Assembly (NCBI GenBank): GCA_041178545.1
Contig: JBEGVB010000216.1
Coordinates: 1-23,012, forward strand
Origin: JBEATZ01 sp041178545
Lineage (GTDB): Bacteria; Planctomycetota; UBA1135; UBA2386
Direction of reading: 5' to 3'
Length of the DNA stretch: 23,012 bases
Under the pieces are notes generated by a model. That model did not search any database, had not been told where the DNA came from, and saw only the letters and a list, made by a program, of their open reading frames with translations. Positions within the stretch are counted from its first letter, which is position 1. Every line of letters begins with the position of its first letter. The position numbers and the translations under genes are program-made. This document shows positions 7,831 to 14,598 of the stretch, piece after piece.

Positions 7831-7836
7831 ACGCTA
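7831..7836 (-). promoter_or_regulatory. Putative -10 element of the phosphoesterase gene
   Basis: TAGCGT on the minus strand lies 7 bases before the ATG at 7823, the same spacing as at the glycosyltransferase genes. No -35 is recognised. Confidence 0.3.
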
Positions 7837-7875
7837 CGTGGTGCACGCGACGGTGTCACGTGAAGGAAATGGTGA

Positions 7876-9738
7876 TCAGGCTTCGATCAAACCGTGTCGG
7901 ACGAGCTTCTCGCGGTACGTGGTGCGAGGCACCCCGAACAGTTCTGCAGCGCGCGTGAGGTTGCCGCCGGCCTCGGCAAGCGTCCGCTGCAGCGCCTGCT
8001 TCTCCTGCGCCTCGAGCCGCTCCTTCCACGTGCTGCCTGCGGCGGGCTCGGCCATCGCTGCCGCTGCAGACGCAGCCCCGCCGGACGGTTGCCTGCGGTC
8101 GAGCTCCAGGTGACGCGGCAGGATCACTCCACCTGCAGCGCGCAACGCAGCACCCTTCACGACGTGACGCAGCTCACGGATGTTGCCGCGCCAAGGGTTC
8201 TGGCGCAGCTGGGCCATGGCGTCGGCCGACAGCGCGGGCACCTCGGGCAACCGCAGTTCCTCTGCCGCCTCGGCCAGGAACCGCGTGCAGAGCATGTCGA
8301 GGTCCTCCATGCGCTCGCGCAGCGGCGGCAGCGCGATCTCCAGCTCGCGCAGCCGGTAGTACAGGTCCTCGCGGAACCTGCCCTCGTGGACCATGCGCTC
8401 GAGGTCCTGGTGCGTCGCCGCGAGGATGCGCACGTCGACCTTCACCTGCCGCCGGCTGCCGATCGGGGTGACCGTGCGGTCCTGCAACACCCGCAGGATC
8501 TTCGCCTGCAGGTCGAGCGGCATGTCCCCTATCTCGTCGAGGAAGATCGTCCCGCCGTGGGCCTCCTCGAAGTGGCCGCGCCGCGCCTGCGTGGCGCCGG
8601 TGAAGGCGCCCTTGTCGTGGCCGAACAGCATCGACTCCATCAACTGCTCGGGGATCGCTGCACAGTTGACCGGCACGAACGGGCCCTTGGCCCTGCGCGA
8701 GAGGTCGTGGAGGGCGCGCGCGACGACCTCCTTGCCGGTGCCGGTCTCGCCGCGCAGCAGGACCGTGTAGTCGGCGGGCGCGTAGAGCTTCACGCGGTGG
8801 ACGGTCTCCGCACACGCGGGACTCCTGGTCTCCAGCGCCCAGTGCGCGGGGCCCCCGTTCGCGGGCTCCGTGCGGAGCAGGCTCGACACGATCACGCGGT
8901 TGCCGAGGGCGGAGGCGAGCATGCGCGCGACGAAGGCCATGCGCTGCAGGTCCTCTGCGGAGAGCACCGCGCCGGGGCGCGTGCAGTCGGCGTAGAGGAT
9001 GCCGAGCGTCTTGCCGAGGGTCTGCAGCGGCAGCGCCACTGCGGCACTGATGCCCTCGGTCCGGATGCTCTGGTACTGGCGGGCCACCGGGTCCGCGGCA
9101 GCAAGGGGCACGTGCACCGGCCGACCGCGGTCCACGACCTGGTTCACCAGCGAACGGCTGACGCGGAAGGGCCTTCGGTCCTCGGGCCGCGACAGGTGGT
9201 ACTGCTCCTCGGCGTCGCCGAGGTTGTCGCCGGTGAGCATCACGCACACCCGGTCCGCGCCGGTCGCCCTGAGGATCGCCTGCTGCGCGGCCGCGATCAT
9301 GCGGTCCGCACCCTTGAGGCCCTCGAGGTTGTCCGCCATCTCCATGAAGGTCTGGTACCACTGCCCAACCGGGGTGCCGGGACCGAGCACGAGCGCGCCG
9401 GGGTCGAGTTCGACGGTGGACTCCTCGCCCACCTCGGGCCGCCAGCGCAGGCGCACCAGGGCTGGGCCGAGGTTGATGACGTCGCCGTCGAGGAAGGGCT
9501 CGAACCGCGCCCCCACGCTGCCCGTGGCGCAACGCACCGGGAACGGGAGCCCCGGTTCCGCACGGACGCGGAGGCGACCCTGTCCGTCCACCGCGACCTC
9601 GAGCACCCGGCCGTGCACCTGGGGCAGGTCGAGGGCGACCTCGCAGCCGGCCTTGGGGGTGCCGATCCAGAACGACTCGGCTGCCACCTCCAGCTCGCGG
9701 TGGCCTGCGCGGTCGGTCAGTTCGAGGAGGACAGACAT
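7876..9738 (-). CDS. Sigma-54-dependent transcriptional activator with FHA-like and GAF domains
   Basis: 620 residues. Residues ~1-100 form a degenerate FHA-like beta domain, 125-285 a GAF sensor, 298-525 a sigma-54 AAA+ domain and 575-618 a Fis-type helix-turn-helix (LTRAAELFGVPRTTYREKL). The AAA+ domain is intact: Walker A GETGTGK 330-336, the sigma-54-contacting loop GAFTGA 377-382, Walker B GTIFLDE 396-402, the arginine-finger region FREDLYYRL 455-463 and NPWRGNIREL 514-523. It should remodel sigma-54 holoenzyme at enhancer-dependent promoters. There is no receiver domain, so control is by phosphopeptide or ligand binding rather than a histidine kinase. It is divergent from a kinase-like gene, which would fit FHA recognition of a kinase product. 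The ATG at 9738 is supported by a TATTGT element 13 bases upstream. The gene that it controls is not identifiable. Confidence 0.93.
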   Translation of the reverse strand: MSVLLELTDRAGHRELEVAAESFWIGTPKAGCEVALDLPQVHGRVLEVAVDGQGRLRVRAEPGLPFPVRCATGSVGARFEPFLDGDVINLGPALVRLRWRPEVGEESTVELDPGALVLGPGTPVGQWYQTFMEMADNLEGLKGADRMIAAAQQAILRATGADRVCVMLTGDNLGDAEEQYHLSRPEDRRPFRVSRSLVNQVVDRGRPVHVPLAAADPVARQYQSIRTEGISAAVALPLQTLGKTLGILYADCTRPGAVLSAEDLQRMAFVARMLASALGNRVIVSSLLRTEPANGGPAHWALETRSPACAETVHRVKLYAPADYTVLLRGETGTGKEVVARALHDLSRRAKGPFVPVNCAAIPEQLMESMLFGHDKGAFTGATQARRGHFEEAHGGTIFLDEIGDMPLDLQAKILRVLQDRTVTPIGSRRQVKVDVRILAATHQDLERMVHEGRFREDLYYRLRELEIALPPLRERMEDLDMLCTRFLAEAAEELRLPEVPALSADAMAQLRQNPWRGNIRELRHVVKGAALRAAGGVILPRHLELDRRQPSGGAASAAAAMAEPAAGSTWKERLEAQEKQALQRTLAEAGGNLTRAAELFGVPRTTYREKLVRHGLIEA

Positions 9739-9751
9739 CGTCGGTTTCTCG

Positions 9752-9757
9752 ACAATA
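9752..9757 (-). promoter_or_regulatory. Putative -10 element of the sigma-54 activator gene
   Basis: TATTGT on the minus strand lies 13 bases before the ATG at 9738, giving a leader of only a few bases. The 135-base divergent region 9739-9873 also holds the opposing TAGGAT element and a short reading frame. I see no GG-N10-GC sigma-54 promoter in it. Confidence 0.4.
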
Positions 9758-9822
9758 GCACCTCACGCAAGGGTGGTTCGTCGACTTTCCGACTGCAGCG
9801 GGCGGGCGCACGCGGCGCGTCG

Positions 9823-9828
9823 TAGGAT
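9823..9828 (+). promoter_or_regulatory. Putative -10 element (TAGGATGGG) of the kinase-like gene
   Basis: TAGGAT followed by GGG, 45 bases before the ATG at 9874 and 19 bases before the ATG of a possible leader peptide. The same nine bases precede the glycosyltransferase gene at 18727. Confidence 0.4.
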
Positions 9829-9847
9829 GGGAAACGCGGTCGAGAGC

Positions 9848-9877
9848 ATGCAGGAGCCCCTCCCAGTCGATCCATGA
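9848..9877 (+). CDS. Possible nine-residue leader peptide overlapping the kinase-like gene start
   Basis: ATG at 9848 opens a nine-codon frame (MQEPLPVDP) whose TGA shares bases with the next ATG (ATGA, 9874-9877). It lies downstream of the TAGGAT element, so it would be transcribed. This would couple translation of the kinase-like gene to termination of the short frame. It may be chance; the peptide has no recognisable feature beyond its proline content. Confidence 0.25.
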   Translation: MQEPLPVDP

Positions 9878-12465
9878 GCCTCACCTCCCCATCCCATGGG
9901 GACGGCGAGCGACTGCTCGGCGCCTCCCCGACGCGCACGATCCTGCTGCGCCACCCCCCCGGGCACGCACCCGAGGTGTGGAAGCTGTTCCTGCGCGGCT
10001 CGCTCAGCGATGCCGAACGCGAGGCCGGGCTGGCGCTGCGACTCGCCGCGCACGGCGTGGCGCAGTGCCTCGGTGCCGCACTCGACCCCGCCACGGGCAG
10101 GCCTTGCGTGCGCACGCTCGCCCACGGCACCGACCTGTTCGGGCTGGTGGGGACCCAGGGCGCACTGCCTGCCGCGGACGCGTGCCGCATCGTGGCACGT
10201 GCAGCAGAGATCGCGGACGCGCTGCACCACCACCGCAGCCACGACCTGCCCATGGGGGTCGTGCACGGCGACCTCAAGCCCTCCAACCTCCTGTGGGACG
10301 GCAGCGAGTTGCGCGTGCTGGACCTGGAGCACGCGCGACCGCTGGGCGGGACCGCGGCACCGGGCACCTTCACCGGGGGCACGGTGGGCTTCGCCCCGCC
10401 AGAGGCCCACCTCGGTGCGGCACCGACCGCGGCATTCGACGTCCACGCCCTGGGTGCCACCCTCGTGCAACTGCTGAGCGGCGGCTGGCAGGGGGTGCGA
10501 TGGCTCGCAGGCCATGACCCGCGACTCGTGGAGCTCGCACTCGCCTGCATGCAGCAGGATCCTGGATGCAGGCCGGCTGCAGCCGCACTCGCCCGCGAAC
10601 TGCGCAGCTGTGCCGCGCGCCTGGACCACGACCCCGCCGAGTCCGCACTCGACCTGCTGCTGCGCGGGCGAGCCGAGGAGGCACTCGCTGCTGCACGGAC
10701 GCTTCCCGACGGCGGGCGGCGGGAACCCATCGTCGCACGCGCCGAGCAGCTCTGCGCCACGCTCGCGCGAAGGCGTCCGCCCGGACTGCCGGCGGCGGAC
10801 GCACCTCTCGCCTCACTGGCCCGCGGCGTGCGCACCCTCGATGCATGGCTGCGCAGGATGCCGCGGAGTGCCGAGCTGCTGCAGGCGCGCGAGACCCTGC
10901 GCGGGCGGGCGATGGCAGCCTTGGTCACCGCACCAGAGTCGGCGCAGGACCATGCTGACAACCTCGACCATCCGGGTGCCGAGGCACTGCTCGACGACGC
11001 GGTGTCCCTCGCAGGCGCGCTCGCGGAGACCCCTGGCCCCATGCCGCTGCCGGCCTCGGCGGACCCCTTGCTGGTGCCGCCCATGCTCGCGAACCCGGTT
11101 GCCACGCTGCGCGCGCTGCGCGAGCGGGTGCGCGCCGATGCTGCACGGCATGCCGAGGACATGGCGCGGCTCGAGGGCGCCGAGGCGGCTCTCGACCTGG
11201 GCAAATGCGCTGAGGTGGTCGACGAGGTCGCGCAGCGACACGGCGGCGCGACCGGCACCACCAGCAGGCTGCGCGACCGCCAGCACCGACTTGCCTTCTA
11301 CCTGGAGCGGGTGGCAAGGAGCCGGGAGAACCTCGAACGCGCGGCCCAGCTCGCCCCGAACCTCGACCTCGACCGCATCACGGCCCTGGTCGCGGAGTGC
11401 CGCAGGGCACTGGAGCAGGGCGCAGACGACACGCTGCCGCAAGGCGCAATCGGCCTGCGCAACCTGCAACTCGCCCTGTCCAACCTCGGCGCAGACTTCC
11501 CGCACATCGCACAGCGCACTGCAGGTGCGCTGGAGCAGCTCGACGGGATGCTGGCCCGGCTCAGCGACGAGGCGCTGCGGCTGGTCGAGGACGCGCAGGC
11601 CAGGCTGTCGGCAACGCCCGTGCCGGTGAAGGTGCTGCAGACGATGCTCGCGCGCGTGGACATGATGCGCCTGCTCGACGCCTTCGTGGACCGCCCACAG
11701 TGCAACCGCACCGCGCTGCTGGACCGGCTGGAGAACCTGCGCATGCGACTCGACCAGGCACGTGCCGCACGCGACCGCCTCGCCACCGGGGCCGAACAGG
11801 CACTCGCACGCGGGCACTGGACGACGGGGCTCTTCGACATGGAACGCGCCGTCCACAGCATGGCGGACGGCGAGGACGGCACCGAGGGTTCGGAGGCCCG
11901 GCGGCTGCAGGAGCGCCTTGCAGAGGCCCGCAGGCGCAAGCAGGAGATCGAGTCGGCCACGCGCAGGAACATGGAACTCGCTGCGCGGTTCGCGACCCAG
12001 GTGGACGACGCACGGAGCACGCACGCCGAACGGCTGCAGACGCTGCGCGAGCGCCGGGACGTGCTCCAGTTCCTCGGCATCCACGTGCCGGCAGACCGCA
12101 GCGCCCTCTACTCGCGCGACCTGCGCGACGTGGAGTCCGCCATCGCACAGGAGGAAGCAGACGAGGCACAGGCGCGCCTGGACCGCTGCGAGGACCCTGC
12201 GCGGCGCCTGTCGATCGCGCGCGAGACCCTTGGACTCCTGCACGAGTCCGCGGCCCTTCACGACTCCGGCATCGAGCCACCCGGCAGGATGGTGCGCCTC
12301 GTGGAGCACTGGCAGTCCCTCACGAACCAGGCCGAACGTGAGGTGGCGCGGGTCCAGGAGGATGCCGCGCGCGGACGGCGGCGGAAGCGTGCCCAGTGGG
12401 CCGTTGCGCTCGCAGTCGCTGCCGCGCTGGTGGCAGCTGGCACGTGGCTCGCGCTCCGGGGCTGA
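9874..12465 (+). CDS. Tail-anchored divergent protein-kinase-like protein with long helical region
   Basis: 863 residues. Residues ~20-245 show a kinase-like fold: K37 in EVWKLF at the VAIK position, catalytic-loop HGDLKPSN at 131-138 (HGD instead of HRD), D150 in DLE in place of DFG, and APPEA at 174-178. No glycine-rich loop is visible before K37. The catalytic Asp, Asn and metal-binding Asp are kept, so weak or atypical kinase activity is possible. Residues ~250-835 are rich in Ala, Arg, Glu and Leu with no known domain and are probably helical or coiled coil. A basic stretch (GRRRKR) precedes one hydrophobic helix at ~840-861, so the protein should be tail-anchored with all domains cytoplasmic. 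It is divergent from the FHA-containing sigma-54 activator. I do not recognise a characterised homolog. Confidence 0.85.
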   Translation: MSLTSPSHGDGERLLGASPTRTILLRHPPGHAPEVWKLFLRGSLSDAEREAGLALRLAAHGVAQCLGAALDPATGRPCVRTLAHGTDLFGLVGTQGALPAADACRIVARAAEIADALHHHRSHDLPMGVVHGDLKPSNLLWDGSELRVLDLEHARPLGGTAAPGTFTGGTVGFAPPEAHLGAAPTAAFDVHALGATLVQLLSGGWQGVRWLAGHDPRLVELALACMQQDPGCRPAAAALARELRSCAARLDHDPAESALDLLLRGRAEEALAAARTLPDGGRREPIVARAEQLCATLARRRPPGLPAADAPLASLARGVRTLDAWLRRMPRSAELLQARETLRGRAMAALVTAPESAQDHADNLDHPGAEALLDDAVSLAGALAETPGPMPLPASADPLLVPPMLANPVATLRALRERVRADAARHAEDMARLEGAEAALDLGKCAEVVDEVAQRHGGATGTTSRLRDRQHRLAFYLERVARSRENLERAAQLAPNLDLDRITALVAECRRALEQGADDTLPQGAIGLRNLQLALSNLGADFPHIAQRTAGALEQLDGMLARLSDEALRLVEDAQARLSATPVPVKVLQTMLARVDMMRLLDAFVDRPQCNRTALLDRLENLRMRLDQARAARDRLATGAEQALARGHWTTGLFDMERAVHSMADGEDGTEGSEARRLQERLAEARRRKQEIESATRRNMELAARFATQVDDARSTHAERLQTLRERRDVLQFLGIHVPADRSALYSRDLRDVESAIAQEEADEAQARLDRCEDPARRLSIARETLGLLHESAALHDSGIEPPGRMVRLVEHWQSLTNQAEREVARVQEDAARGRRRKRAQWAVALAVAAALVAAGTWLALRG

Positions 12466-12477
12466 GCCCTGCTCAGC
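12461..12477. terminator. Hairpin between convergent genes, candidate bidirectional terminator
   Basis: GCTGAGC, loop CCT, GCTCAGC: a perfect 7-bp stem that spans the 15-base spacer and includes the TGA stop of the kinase-like gene. No T tract follows on either strand, so intrinsic termination would be weak. Confidence 0.4.
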
Positions 12478-12480
12478 GAC

Positions 12481-13731
12481 TCACTGCCGCGAGCCGACCT
12501 TGAGCACGAACTCCTTGCGCTCGCTGCCGCGCACCACTGCAGCCTTCACCTCGGTGCCGACCGTCAGGCCGTTGAGGACCATCATGTAGCCCTGCACGTC
12601 CTCGACCGGGTCGCCGTCCAGTTCGACCAGCACGTCACCCGCCTCGAGCCCGGCCTGCTGGGCCGCACCACCGGCCACCACGTCCTCGATGCGCAGCCCC
12701 GTGCCGCCGAACTCGTAATCCGGGCGGACACCGAGGGCCGGACGACCCGTCATGTCGACCGTCGCCGCCGGCGCAGCTGCGGCAGCGGGCTTCTCCGCGG
12801 CAGCAGCACCCTCCTTGGGCTTCACGGCAGCTGCCTTCGCGGCCTGCTCGGCCATCGGCGACGGGCGGTTGGCCGACTCGCCGACGACCAGGGTGAAGTC
12901 GGCGACGGCAGGGTCGGGCCGGAACCCGTGGACCTGGTCGTCCGGCACCGCCTCCGCAGAGAGGACCTTCACCACCAGCGACGGGTTGCGGCTGCGGATG
13001 CGCGCCACCGCGCCGAACCCACGGTCGCTGTGGAACCGGCCGCAGACGAGCACCACGAGACGGGGCGGGTACTCACCCACCGTCTCCTCCTTCAGCCGCA
13101 CCACGGTCTCGGCCATGGTGTCGTCCTTGAGGCACTGCGACTGGTAGAAGCGCTCCAGCATCTCGTCGCTCGGCTTGCCGTGGGCTCCATGGGAAGCGCC
13201 ACCACTCATCTCCGCGACGAAGGCGTCCCAGTAGCCGTCCTTCGGCCAACTCACCTGCTCTGCAACCAGTTCGTTGCCTGCCACCGCTGCGAGACCCTTG
13301 CGGGCGACCTCCATGGCGAGCGAACGCGGCGCGTTGGCTGCGAGCACCGGGATCGCGTTCTCGCGCGCGTATTCCACCAGCGGCCGGTAGTCCGTCTTGT
13401 AGTGCGGCCACGGCCTGCTGCGCGCAAGGAAGGTCTCCTCGTCGATGTCGCCCACGAAGTACCTGGAGAGATCCAGTTGCACGTCGCGCTCGAACATCTC
13501 CATGGCGACGGCCATGCCCGGGCGCAGCGCGTGCAACTCCTTGACGATCTCCAGGTGCAGCGCGTGCACCGAGGAGTTGCCGTGGAGCTCTCCGAGCACG
13601 ACCACGTCCGCAGTCGCGAGGGCCCGGGCCACCGCGGCGGGGTCCGTGGCACCGTCGGGAGTGCTCGAGACGATGCGCGTGGGGGTCGCACAGGCAGGGA
13701 GGATCAACAACAGCGGCAGCAAGCGCTTCAT
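12481..13731 (-). CDS. ChaN-like lipoprotein fused to a C-terminal PDZ domain
   Basis: 416 residues. A lipoprotein signal (MKRLLPLLLILPAC, lipobox LPAC with Cys14) places it on the cell envelope. Residues ~35-285 form a ChaN/COG3016 (Tiki/TraB-like) domain: VVLGELHGN at 44-52, AMEMFERDVQ at 76-85, and the second conserved histidine in GRFHSDRG at 231-238. ChaN of Campylobacter binds haem, and the wider superfamily contains metal-dependent proteases, so haem handling or envelope proteolysis are both open. An Ala/Lys/Pro-rich linker at ~294-325 leads to a PDZ domain at ~328-414 (LRIEDVVAGGAAQQAGLEAG). The ATG at 13731 is chosen because the signal peptide starts there, although the frame is open far upstream. 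It is divergent from xthA. Confidence 0.9.
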   Translation of the reverse strand: MKRLLPLLLILPACATPTRIVSSTPDGATDPAAVARALATADVVVLGELHGNSSVHALHLEIVKELHALRPGMAVAMEMFERDVQLDLSRYFVGDIDEETFLARSRPWPHYKTDYRPLVEYARENAIPVLAANAPRSLAMEVARKGLAAVAGNELVAEQVSWPKDGYWDAFVAEMSGGASHGAHGKPSDEMLERFYQSQCLKDDTMAETVVRLKEETVGEYPPRLVVLVCGRFHSDRGFGAVARIRSRNPSLVVKVLSAEAVPDDQVHGFRPDPAVADFTLVVGESANRPSPMAEQAAKAAAVKPKEGAAAAEKPAAAAAPAATVDMTGRPALGVRPDYEFGGTGLRIEDVVAGGAAQQAGLEAGDVLVELDGDPVEDVQGYMMVLNGLTVGTEVKAAVVRGSERKEFVLKVGSRQ

Positions 13732-13745
13732 GCCGCCAAGGAGAA

Positions 13746-13764
13746 CCAAGGCCGCTCGGCTTGG
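13746..13764. promoter_or_regulatory. Inverted repeat in the chaN-like/xthA divergent region
   Basis: CCAAG-G-CCG, loop CT, CGGCTTGG: an 8-bp stem with one bulged base between two divergent start codons. It overlaps a TTGCCA (13767-13762, minus strand) that could serve as a -35 for the lipoprotein gene. It could be an operator; no regulator is linked to it. Confidence 0.25.
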
Positions 13765-13807
13765 CAAGGAGGGAACAGACGACCCTCGCAGCGCCGTGTC
13801 GGGAGCG

Positions 13808-13813
13808 ACAGAA
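13808..13813 (+). promoter_or_regulatory. Putative -10 element of xthA
   Basis: CAGAAT lies 11 bases before the ATG at 13825 and overlaps an alternative ATG at 13813. If it is the -10, the downstream ATG must be the real start. Confidence 0.3.
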
Positions 13814-13824
13814 TGCCGTCGCAC

Positions 13825-14598
13825 ATGAAGATCACCACCTGGAACGTCAACGGCATCCGCGCCCGGCTGGGGAGCGTCATCGAGTTCCTCCGCGAGGAGA
13901 AGCCCGACGTGCTCGCGCTCCAGGAGACCAAGTGCGTCGACGAGCAGTTCCCGCGCGAGCCGCTCGAGGACGAGGGCTACAACATCGAGTGTTACGGCCA
14001 GAAGTCCTACAACGGCGTGGCGATCCTCTCGCGCCACCGGGTCGAGGACGTCGTCCGCGGGCTGCCGGGCGACACGCCGGGCACCGAGTGCCGAGCGCTG
14101 GGCTGCATCGTCGACGGCTACATGGTGCTCGACCTCTACGTGCCCAACGGCCAGGCCGTGGGCGCGGACAAGTACCACTACAAGCTCGAGTGGCTGCGCA
14201 GGCTCCGCGCACACCTCGACGAGCGCTACTCCGCGAACGAGAAGGTAGTGCTGCTGGGCGACTTCAACGTCGCCCTGGAGGACATCGACGTCCACGACCC
14301 GGCGGGATGGCACGAGAAGATCCTGTGCTCGACCCCCGAGCGGAACGCACTCCGCGAGGTGATGGGGTTCGGACTGTCGGACCTGCTCCGCAACTTCCAC
14401 CGCGAGGGCGGCATCTACACGTGGTGGGACTACCGCACCGGTGCAGCCAACCGCAACGACGGGCTGCGCATCGACTACGTGTTCGGTTCGGCCCCCGCTG
14501 CAGCGGCATGCCGCGACGTTGTGGTCCACGCGGAGGTGCGCACCCGCAAGACCCCCAGCGACCACGTGCCGGTGAGCGCGGTGTTCGACGATGCGTGA
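13825..14598 (+). CDS. xthA: Exodeoxyribonuclease III (AP endonuclease)
   Basis: 257 residues, typical of the ExoIII/AP endonuclease family, which cleaves DNA 5' to abasic sites and has 3'-5' exonuclease activity in base-excision repair. Family motifs are complete: TWNVNGIRARL at 5-15, LQETK with metal ligand E34, DLYVPNG with Y105, GDFN with D146 and N148, RIDYVF at 215-220, and the SDHVPV catalytic pair D246/H247. MKITTWNVNG is the usual start of the family, so I prefer the ATG at 13825 over that at 13813. Cytoplasmic. Its 3' end overlaps the start of the next gene by 8 bases, so the two are probably co-transcribed although the second encodes an exported protein. Confidence 0.96.
   Translation: MKITTWNVNGIRARLGSVIEFLREEKPDVLALQETKCVDEQFPREPLEDEGYNIECYGQKSYNGVAILSRHRVEDVVRGLPGDTPGTECRALGCIVDGYMVLDLYVPNGQAVGADKYHYKLEWLRRLRAHLDERYSANEKVVLLGDFNVALEDIDVHDPAGWHEKILCSTPERNALREVMGFGLSDLLRNFHREGGIYTWWDYRTGAANRNDGLRIDYVFGSAPAAAACRDVVVHAEVRTRKTPSDHVPVSAVFDDA

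Noticed and set aside
7838..7860. Imperfect inverted repeat CGTG...CACG between the sigma-54 activator and the phosphoesterase
   Set aside because: Only four Watson-Crick pairs before wobbles or mismatches on the relevant strand, and no T tract; too weak to call a terminator.
7894..9825. 643-codon open frame opposite the sigma-54 activator
   Set aside because: The minus-strand gene has complete AAA+ and HTH motifs. The antisense frame is low-complexity and mirrors the third-position GC bias.
9739..9873. Possible sigma-54 (-24/-12) promoter near the activator gene
   Set aside because: I searched for GG-N10-GC with TGGCAC/TTGC on both strands of the divergent region and found no acceptable match.
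12431..12450. TGGCAC...CGC resembling a sigma-54 promoter
   Set aside because: It lies inside the coding sequence for the membrane helix, lacks TTGC at the -12 side, and has no gene start downstream on that strand.
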